NCBI GenBank assembly: GCA_015491145.1
Contig: WFWM01000024.1
Span: 1 to 10,732 of the forward strand
Reading direction: 5' to 3'
Source: Patescibacteria group bacterium
GTDB lineage: Bacteria > Patescibacteriota > Minisyncoccia > Phycocordibacterales > UBA12088
Length of the DNA: 10,732 nt
Shown: positions 6,412 through 10,732 of the stretch, one piece after another
Layout of the letters: each line of letters starts with the position of its first letter
How positions within the stretch are numbered: position 1 is the stretch's first letter
The notes under the pieces: generated by a model
The model's input: only the letters and a program-made list of their open reading frames with translations
Told to the model about the DNA's origin: nothing
The model's database searches: none
Position numbers and translations under genes: made by a program

Positions 6412-7779
6412 ATGCGGCAACCTTCTGCGTCCCTTCCGCTCATAGTGGTAGCGGTGGCAATCGTGTTGGTGGGCAACTTCCCAGCGGCCCAAAGCTTGGC
6501 AGTGAGTGCTGAAGAACTGCAGACGAAGATACAGAATCGGCAGCAATCACTCAAGGAGCTTGAAAAGGAAATCGAGCGGTATAAAGCGGCACTCCGCTCC
6601 CTCGCAGGTACCAGGAGGACCCTTGCGAACACACTCCGCTCGCTCCGCCTCACGGAACGGAAACTTGCTGCAGAAATTCAATTGACCCAACGAACGCTCG
6701 AGACAGTGCGACGCGAGATTGCGCAACTTTCCGCTCAAATCGCCTCGACCACTCAATCGATCCAACTTCTCCGCACAACCATTGCCCAGCAGCTCCGACA
6801 CATCGAACAACTCGACGATGTGAGCGCTGTTGAAGCCATTCTCTCTCGCGGCTCGTTGAGCGCTCTGTGGGAGGAAAATGAGACACTCCGTTCTGTGCAG
6901 CACGCCCTGAGCCTCCACACGAAAACCCTCAACCAGCAAAAGCGGCAACTACTCCAGGCACGAAGCCAACGAGAAGCAAAAGCGAGGAGACTCGAAGCGC
7001 TCCTTCGGCAACAGCGAGCGCAACGAGAATCGCTCGCGCAAGCGAAACGTGACCGTGAGCAGCTCCTCCAAAAAACGAAGGCGCAAGAGGCTGCCTACCA
7101 AGCCCTTCTCGCCAAGAAACGCAGAGCCCGCGCCGCCATAGAAGCGGAATTGAATCAGCTTGCCGCACAGCTTTCCTACCTCTTAGATCCCACCAAACTG
7201 CCGGGGAGGGGCGCGCTCTCATTCCCGTTCTCTCTTTCATACCAACAACGATCCTGCCGAGAGTGGGAACGAGAGCTTGGCAATCCCTTTTGCATTACCC
7301 AATACTTCGGCAATACCCCTTTTGCCCGTTCAGGTGCGTATCGGGGTAGGGGGCATAACGGCATCGATTTTCGTGCCCCGCTTGGCACCAAGGTCTACAG
7401 CGCAGGCGTAGGAATCGTCCGAGCGATAGGGAATACCGACCGCATCCCTGGTTGCTTCAGCTACGGCAAATGGGTCCTCATCGACCACCCAACCGGCATT
7501 GCCACCCTCTACGCCCACCTCTCCAGTATTGCTGTGAGACCGGGCCAACGAGTCACCCCCAGCACGCTTATTGGCCTTTCTGGTGCCACCGGCTATGCAA
7601 CCGGCCCACATCTCCATTTCAGCGTCCTCGCACGCGATGGAGTAGAAGTGAGAAACCTTGCAGCGTTCTACCGATCCATAGGGAGGAAACCAATCACGCC
7701 ATGTTCTCGTGGCGGTGCGGTGATTCCTGTCGCCGCTTTTTCCGCCTACCTCAACCCGCTCGATTTCCTCCCACGGTAG
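6412..7779 (+). CDS. Secreted coiled-coil M23 (LytM/EnvC-like) peptidoglycan endopeptidase
   Basis: The 455 residues split into three parts. Residues 1 to about 30 are a signal peptide ('LIVVAVAIVLVGNFPAAQSLA'-type core) with possible cleavage near 'SLA' or 'VSA'. Residues about 32-255 are Gln/Glu/Arg/Lys-rich heptad-like coiled coil, broken near 140-165 by 'SAVEAILSRGSLSALW'. Residues about 270-455 are a LytM domain. Zinc ligands of M23 are intact: H315 and D319 in 'GHNGID', H369 in 'YAHLS', and H402 in 'GPHLHF' (H400 is the partner). The domain is thus probably an active Zn endopeptidase that cuts peptide cross-links, unlike EnvC, whose domain is degenerate and only activates amidases. Four cysteines (282, 294, 348, 431) all lie in the exported catalytic part and could form two disulfides. 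The overall plan matches cell-division or cell-separation hydrolases of the EnvC/PcsB type. It lies 51 bases after gltX with its own promoter candidate. Confidence 0.9.
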   Translation: MRQPSASLPLIVVAVAIVLVGNFPAAQSLAVSAEELQTKIQNRQQSLKELEKEIERYKAALRSLAGTRRTLANTLRSLRLTERKLAAEIQLTQRTLETVRREIAQLSAQIASTTQSIQLLRTTIAQQLRHIEQLDDVSAVEAILSRGSLSALWEENETLRSVQHALSLHTKTLNQQKRQLLQARSQREAKARRLEALLRQQRAQRESLAQAKRDREQLLQKTKAQEAAYQALLAKKRRARAAIEAELNQLAAQLSYLLDPTKLPGRGALSFPFSLSYQQRSCREWERELGNPFCITQYFGNTPFARSGAYRGRGHNGIDFRAPLGTKVYSAGVGIVRAIGNTDRIPGCFSYGKWVLIDHPTGIATLYAHLSSIAVRPGQRVTPSTLIGLSGATGYATGPHLHFSVLARDGVEVRNLAAFYRSIGRKPITPCSRGGAVIPVAAFSAYLNPLDFLPR

Positions 7780-7852
7780 GAAGAGAAACGGAGAGAGGTC
7801 TAATGTTTTGCGACATTACTACTGGCTGGTTCTTTTCCAGAAGAGGGAAGTG

Positions 7853-7861
7853 TGGTATGTT
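7853..7861 (+). promoter_or_regulatory. Candidate extended -10 element for a leaderless DUF3467 transcript
   Basis: The sequence TG-G-TATGTT has the extended -10 layout (TGnTATAAT), with TATGTT at 7856-7861 matching the hexamer at four of six positions. Only six bases separate it from the ATG at 7868, so the predicted +1 is the A of that ATG. The -35 region is poor (TTTTCC at 7833-7838, 17-base spacer). Together with the similar element before the M23 gene, this favours the ATG at 7868 over the in-frame TTG at 7808. Confidence 0.45.
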
Positions 7862-7867
7862 GCTTTT

Positions 7868-8182
7868 ATGAAGGCTTCCAAAGATTACGAAGAATCCGGG
7901 CAGCCAGACAAGGCGGGAGGGCAAGAAGTCGAAGGAGAAGGCGGTGAGCAGGAGATTCATGTTGTATCGCCTAACACCACTTCCGCTCTCTACTGCAACA
8001 GCGTACAAGTGAATGTGACGGATGATGCGGTTATTCTCCAGATGGTGTATGTCCGCCCCGGCACGAAGCAAGGCGTGCTCCTGAGCGAGGTGGCCCTCTC
8101 CCCGCAGCATGCCATCCGACTCACCCAAGTGATTGACACCACGGTGAAGCGACACTTTACCCGCCACTTGTCGCTCGATTAA
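7868..8182 (+). CDS. DUF3467 family protein
   Basis: A 104-residue soluble protein. Residues 1-28 are polar and Glu/Gly-rich and look disordered. Residues about 29-100 match the pattern I know for DUF3467 (a family of about 100-residue proteins of unknown function): 'YCNSVQVNVTDDAVILQMVYV' in the centre, 'RPGT' at 63-66, and the signature 'ALSPQHAIRLTQVID' at 76-90 followed by a terminal helix. The usual family version reads like 'xxSPxHAKRLLxAL'. The frame could be extended to a TTG at 7808, adding 20 Trp/Tyr-rich residues. The ATG at 7868 gives the normal family length and sits right behind an extended -10 element, so it is preferred. It lies 88 bases after the M23 gene and 42 bases before the 557-residue unknown gene, with which it may share a transcript. 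No function is claimed. Confidence 0.75.
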   Translation: MKASKDYEESGQPDKAGGQEVEGEGGEQEIHVVSPNTTSALYCNSVQVNVTDDAVILQMVYVRPGTKQGVLLSEVALSPQHAIRLTQVIDTTVKRHFTRHLSLD

Positions 8183-8210
8183 CGTAGTTGCGGGAACTCT
8201 ACGGTCGAGA

Positions 8211-8219
8211 GAGGTAGGG
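8211..8219 (+). promoter_or_regulatory. Shine-Dalgarno-like site of the 557-residue gene
   Basis: GAGGTAGGG lies 5 bases before the ATG at 8225. It contains GAGG, which pairs with the anti-Shine-Dalgarno core. It contrasts with the other starts in the window, which have no or only weak sites, and fits translation of an internal cistron on a DUF3467-led mRNA. Confidence 0.45.
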
Positions 8220-8224
8220 ATGAT

Positions 8225-9898
8225 ATGGGAAAGTTTCCTTTCTCTCCAGAATCACATTTTTTTGCCCCTCCGGAGAAATCTTCTGGGTCCTCACAGAAAC
8301 CAAAGAAACGAACCAAGAAACGCGCGACTGAATCCATCCGCACGTTCGCCGATATACTCTCCTCCATACCCCCAACCCACCAATTAGTGCAGGCCTACCA
8401 AAACCTTGAGTCCGCAGGGATAGAAAGCGAATTGCGGGAGCGCATCTACTTTATGGTCCGGAACAACTTCCTCCGGATGCTCCGCACGCTTGTTTTCCTC
8501 CACAAACTGGAACATGGCACATCTTCAGCACCAACTCGAGATACGCTCACGCTCTTTGCGCTCACCTTTGGTGCTCCCCATCAGCTGCTCTACAACATCG
8601 CCCCTTCTCTTGCTCGTCAGCACTGGCTTGGATCGCCACTCGACCCATCGCTTCCAATAAAGCAGGTGCTCGAGATGCTCTCCGCATGGGAACACGCAGA
8701 CCCCCGATTGAAAGAGTCGGCCGAGTATAAGGAGCGTGTCGAAGCAACAGAGCATCTCACACAAGCAATGGCGCAACTTCGAGAAGAGGGAGACGCTATT
8801 TACCAGAATCTACTCCACACGCTTCAGGTGGTGTTCCAAACAATCCCACAGGAAAAAGAGAGAGCTGCGGTAGAACGAGCGATAGCACAAGTGATCCGCA
8901 ACCTCGAGGAATGCTCCCACAACCTTGAACATCTCGCTGTCAAAGAAATATCCCTCCTCCACAAGGCCCGCCGATTCTCCCTCTTTGAAGTTTTGAGAAG
9001 GGATCTTGCCTTTTTCCGTATAACCGCAAGACCTTTCCTCCTCTTTCTCTCTATTGAAGGGGAAGAGAGAGTGTATCCCGGTGTTCTTGCAGCCCTCCGA
9101 AGTGACCCGCACCACACACGCCCAACAGAAGAGGAAGAGCGGTATACGGTCTGCTTTGCAGCCCCCTTCATTTCCGAAACACCCCCTACAGAAGGGTTAT
9201 CGCAATGGCATGTCTTCACCTTTCCCTTTGTTCGGAGTGCAACGAAAGGGAAGAAAGCTGGCGCCCTGGAGTCAAGCTTGGTAGGGAAGCGTGTTGCGTT
9301 TTCCGGAAGCGCCTCGTTCCAGCACAACCTCCTTACCGCTCTCACAAAAGAGGAAAAGCCCTCATCCCGCAAGACGCAAACAGAGAAGACCAAACTTCTC
9401 TTTTCCAAGGAACACAGACAGCTTATCGCAAATCGACTCAAAGAACTCCTCTATTCTGAGTCTCGATTTCCGGAAGCGCTCGAGAACAATCTCTATCGGG
9501 CATCCGAGCTGGTTCGAAGATTGTCAGATTTTACCTTCTCCTTACACATTTTTGTAGCTGACCAAGAGTCGCTGAAGAACCTGCTCCAACTCCGATACGC
9601 TACCGATAACCCGCATCGATCTATTAAGGATGCAGCCTTGCACGATCTAACGGCATTTGCTACCGCGCTCCGCACCGCCATCCTTGCTGAAGGGATTGCC
9701 ATTGCTAAAACCATCGTAAAAGGAGGTCGTGAACCAGAACATTTGTTGTTGGATGAAAAAACTGTGCGCGCAACGCTGCATCTCAGAAAAAATAACCAGG
9801 CTTTTATCGAGCGCTTCTCTCGATTCCTTGAAAAATTGTACGAACTCCATAAAAAAGGTGATAGCCGCACTTCCAAAACAATAGACAAGAAGCAGTAA
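8225..9898 (+). CDS. Hypothetical 557-residue soluble helical protein, not recognised
   Basis: I do not recognise this protein. There is no signal peptide, no clear membrane segment, and no nucleotide-binding or metal motif. Residues 1-36 are low-complexity and turn strongly basic ('KPKKRTKKR', 25-33), which would suit nucleic-acid, ribosome or membrane contact. Residues about 38-260 look mostly helical and charged, with 'RERIYFMVRNNFLRML' near 71-86 and a Glu-rich helical part at 160-250. Residues about 265-370 look beta-rich ('RPFLLFLSIEGEERVYPG', 'WHVFTFPFV'), with acidic 'TEEEER' at 301-306. Residues 375-395 form a charged linker, and about 395-545 are helical again, ending in a Lys-rich tail. 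Only two Cys are present (230, 310). The ATG at 8225 is supported by a purine-rich Shine-Dalgarno-like stretch (GAGGTAGGG, 8211-8219), one of the few in the window. It sits 42 bases after the DUF3467 gene. Length, codon use and composition say it is a real gene. Confidence 0.85.
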   Translation: MGKFPFSPESHFFAPPEKSSGSSQKPKKRTKKRATESIRTFADILSSIPPTHQLVQAYQNLESAGIESELRERIYFMVRNNFLRMLRTLVFLHKLEHGTSSAPTRDTLTLFALTFGAPHQLLYNIAPSLARQHWLGSPLDPSLPIKQVLEMLSAWEHADPRLKESAEYKERVEATEHLTQAMAQLREEGDAIYQNLLHTLQVVFQTIPQEKERAAVERAIAQVIRNLEECSHNLEHLAVKEISLLHKARRFSLFEVLRRDLAFFRITARPFLLFLSIEGEERVYPGVLAALRSDPHHTRPTEEEERYTVCFAAPFISETPPTEGLSQWHVFTFPFVRSATKGKKAGALESSLVGKRVAFSGSASFQHNLLTALTKEEKPSSRKTQTEKTKLLFSKEHRQLIANRLKELLYSESRFPEALENNLYRASELVRRLSDFTFSLHIFVADQESLKNLLQLRYATDNPHRSIKDAALHDLTAFATALRTAILAEGIAIAKTIVKGGREPEHLLLDEKTVRATLHLRKNNQAFIERFSRFLEKLYELHKKGDSRTSKTIDKKQ

Positions 9899-10160
9899 GA
9901 CTTTCTTCTTACGAGTCACCAATATGTCGTAAAAGATATATTGCTCGACATTACGGCACTCGTTGAGTGTTTTTGCCTCCCCAGCTGCGTAAGACAGCAT
10001 ACCGCCATACCCACTCTCCGACTTGCGAAGATTGCCACAGCTCGCTACTCTTTCATTCGAGGCAACACCCGCGCCGTGTAAGGCGCTGAAGTTCGGAAGC
10101 TCGCAGGCCTCTTCCTTCCAGTACAACCATTACCAGTTTGCATATCGATAACTCTCGCAT
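9899..10160. other. Gene-poor spacer of about 260 bases with secondary structure
   Basis: No convincing coding frame covers this stretch. The minus-strand frame 9647-10126 runs antisense through the end of the 557-residue gene and shows no recognisable protein. No tRNA, SRP, tmRNA or RNase P signature was recognised on either strand by eye. A hairpin lies at 9912-9947 (listed separately), and a small GCGCC/GGCGC hairpin at 10071-10086. The spacer is by far the longest in an otherwise tightly packed window, so it may hold a small RNA, a long leader for the downstream gene, or decayed sequence. None of these can be proven here. Confidence 0.5.
9912..9947. repeat. Inverted repeat / hairpin downstream of the 557-residue gene
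   Basis: CGAG (9912-9915) pairs with CTCG (9944-9947), and CAATAT (9920-9925) pairs with ATATTG (9938-9943). This leaves a one-sided TCAC bulge and a 12-base loop. A competing fold pairs ATGTCG (9924-9929) with CGACAT (9945-9950). No T-run follows, so it is not a typical intrinsic terminator, although its place 14 bases after the stop would suit 3'-end formation or mRNA stabilisation. Confidence 0.45.
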
Positions 10161-10613
10161 ATGCAGCAATGTCCAATGTGCTTCCATTCCTTTCGAGCTC
10201 TCCCTCCCCTTCCTTGGCAGGCACTCGTGCAAAATTTCGACGCCTGCCGTGTGCTGTGGGACCTTCTTCGAGAGGGCCACTGCTGGTTTTGTTTCAAGAA
10301 AGCCTTCGACGAAATCATCGTGGATGACGAACTCGCTGAAATGAACGGCAACCGGGAATATCTCCTTCGCGCCTACGCTCTGGCATTTCGGCGCGTAGTG
10401 CTTAATCGAGAGACCGCGAAGCTCCCTCTCCTTACCGGAAACTCGAAGTGTCTCCAACGGCTCCTTCGCCCTTCGCTGGCCAAAAAGCCAACGAGAGAGA
10501 TTGTCGCGTTGCTGGAGCAAACCGGCGCAGCAAAGGATGCGCTTGATATTATCGCCCGCGCCTTCTGGACCTACGCGCAGATGCATGCAGTTGAAATAGA
10601 GGAAATGGATTGA
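10161..10613 (+). CDS. Hypothetical 150-residue protein with two CxxC pairs (possible zinc-binding domain)
   Basis: I do not recognise the family. Two cysteine pairs, C4-P-M-C7 and C41-W-F-C44, are separated by 33 residues, the layout of a four-Cys zinc-binding domain such as a zinc ribbon or treble clef. A Trp/Leu-rich helix ('PWQALVQNF', 'VLWDLLREG') lies between them. From about residue 50 the protein looks helical and charged, with 'EYLLRAYALAFRRVVLNRE' near 66-84, 'IVALLEQTGAAKDALDIIARAFW' near 114-136 and an acidic C-terminus. The combination recalls small cytoplasmic nucleic-acid-associated proteins, but no function is claimed. Codon choice resembles the neighbours, while the antisense frame (10053-10586) does not look like a protein. 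A weak -10-like GATAAC (10147-10152) ends 8 bases before the ATG, and no Shine-Dalgarno is visible. The stop TGA overlaps a possible TTG start of the next frame. Confidence 0.7.
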   Translation: MQQCPMCFHSFRALPPLPWQALVQNFDACRVLWDLLREGHCWFCFKKAFDEIIVDDELAEMNGNREYLLRAYALAFRRVVLNRETAKLPLLTGNSKCLQRLLRPSLAKKPTREIVALLEQTGAAKDALDIIARAFWTYAQMHAVEIEEMD

Positions 10614-10732
10614 GCTACCTCCTCCTTCCCCACCCTCAGAAAAAAGATACCCATTCCTGCTGCCTCGGTGTTATTGAGGAATGCAAGCAGGCACACCACA
10701 TCCCGCCTCAGTGGCAGGGTGTGGTGTGCAGG
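10610..10732 (+). CDS. Possible start of a further gene, cut by the window edge
   Basis: A TTG at 10610 overlaps the preceding stop (TTGA) and opens a frame of 41 codons that stays open to the end of the window. It begins 'SYLLLPHPQKKDTHSCCLG' after the initiator. The close coupling would suit an operon, but the start codon is weak, no family is recognised, and the complementary strand is also open here. Two inverted repeats lie inside it, which argues that at least part may be a structured non-coding segment instead. Treat as tentative. Confidence 0.3.
   Translation, partial: MSYLLLPHPQKKDTHSCCLGVIEECKQAHHIPPQWQGVVCR
10652..10683. repeat. Inverted repeat with 7-bp perfect arms
   Basis: CATTCCT (10652-10658) is the exact reverse complement of AGGAATG (10677-10683), with an 18-base loop. 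Inside the loop region CCTC (10663-10666) could alternatively pair with GAGG (10676-10679). It lies 7 bases before a second, stronger inverted repeat. Confidence 0.45.
10691..10729. repeat. Strong imperfect palindrome / hairpin at right end
   Basis: GCACACCACA (10691-10700) is the exact reverse complement of TGTGGTGTGC (10720-10729). The stem continues inward with CCC (10702-10704) against GGG (10717-10719) and GCC (10705-10707) against GGC (10713-10715). This leaves single-base bulges (T10701, A10716) and a 5-base loop, giving 16 base pairs in 39 bases. Whether a T-run follows cannot be seen because the window ends three bases later. It could be a terminator stem, a protein-binding palindrome or part of a structured RNA. 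Confidence 0.6.

Noticed and set aside
7808..7867. TTG start adding 20 residues to the DUF3467 protein
   Set aside because: The extra residues are Trp/Tyr-rich and unlike the family, and the extended -10 element lies inside this stretch, directly before the ATG at 7868.
250..8470. A shared 14-base word (TCCGGAACAACTTC) in scpB and in the 557-residue gene
   Set aside because: Both encode an 'RNNF' stretch in different contexts; one 14-base match in a window of this size is within chance and shows no flanking similarity.
9895..9912. GTAAGA...TCTTAC hairpin at the stop of the 557-residue gene as an intrinsic terminator
   Set aside because: Only six AT-rich base pairs and no T-run follows; too weak to call.
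9647..10126. Minus-strand frame of 159 codons across the end of the 557-residue gene and the spacer
   Set aside because: About half is antisense to a solid gene, no family pattern is visible, and it has no clear start signal. A real antisense gene cannot be fully excluded.
10053..10586. Minus-strand frame of 177 codons antisense to the CxxC protein
   Set aside because: Residue pattern looks like a shadow of the forward gene; the forward frame has the ordered CxxC pairs and neighbour-like codon use.
1..10732. tRNA, rRNA, CRISPR, insertion sequence, phage or defence genes
   Set aside because: No tandem spaced repeats, transposase motifs, terminal inverted repeats flanking a gene, or TPsiC-like tRNA arms were found by eye on either strand.

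Overview
The window looks like a piece of a Patescibacteria (CPR, probably Parcubacteria-type) chromosome. The evidence is the style of the proteins rather than any marker gene. The glutamyl-tRNA synthetase lacks the Cys-rich segment after its 'GKAY' motif. The MraY has a 'VPRMGG' front end and an unusual 'MTETG' motif. MurG carries a 'HDSD' loop where classical enzymes have 'HEQN'. Genes are tightly packed on one strand, with few Shine-Dalgarno sites. TGA is used as a stop (ftsW, and the CxxC protein near the right end), so the code is standard table 11 and not the UGA-Gly code of Gracilibacteria/SR1. Base composition is moderately GC-rich by eye, with a strong preference for CTC leucine codons. 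The lineage is an inference from motifs I recognise; no search was run.

Region 1 (1-6360) is a compact co-directional gene train for chromosome segregation, cell wall and division. It holds the C-terminal part of ScpB, an S11 D-Ala-D-Ala carboxypeptidase, MraY, a SEDS glycosyltransferase (FtsW/RodA), MurG and GltX. Gaps are 10-29 bases, and ftsW and murG overlap by 4 bases (ATGA). MraY makes lipid I, MurG turns it into lipid II, the SEDS protein polymerises lipid II, and the carboxypeptidase trims the stem peptides. GltX (Glu-tRNA) is a passenger of this train.

Region 2 (6361-9898) holds a secreted coiled-coil M23 endopeptidase, a small DUF3467 protein, and a 557-residue soluble, helical protein that I do not recognise. 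The M23 gene and the DUF3467 gene each have a -10-like hexamer ending only 6-8 bases before the ATG. This suggests that each starts its own leaderless transcript.

Region 3 (9899-10732) begins with about 260 bases without a convincing gene but with a hairpin near its left edge. A 150-residue protein with two CxxC pairs follows. The last stretch may be the start of another gene and carries two consecutive inverted repeats, the second unusually strong. No rRNA, tRNA, CRISPR array, insertion sequence or transposase is visible. The window is mostly a housekeeping region; its real unknowns are the 557-residue protein, the CxxC protein, the 9899-10160 spacer and the terminal hairpins.
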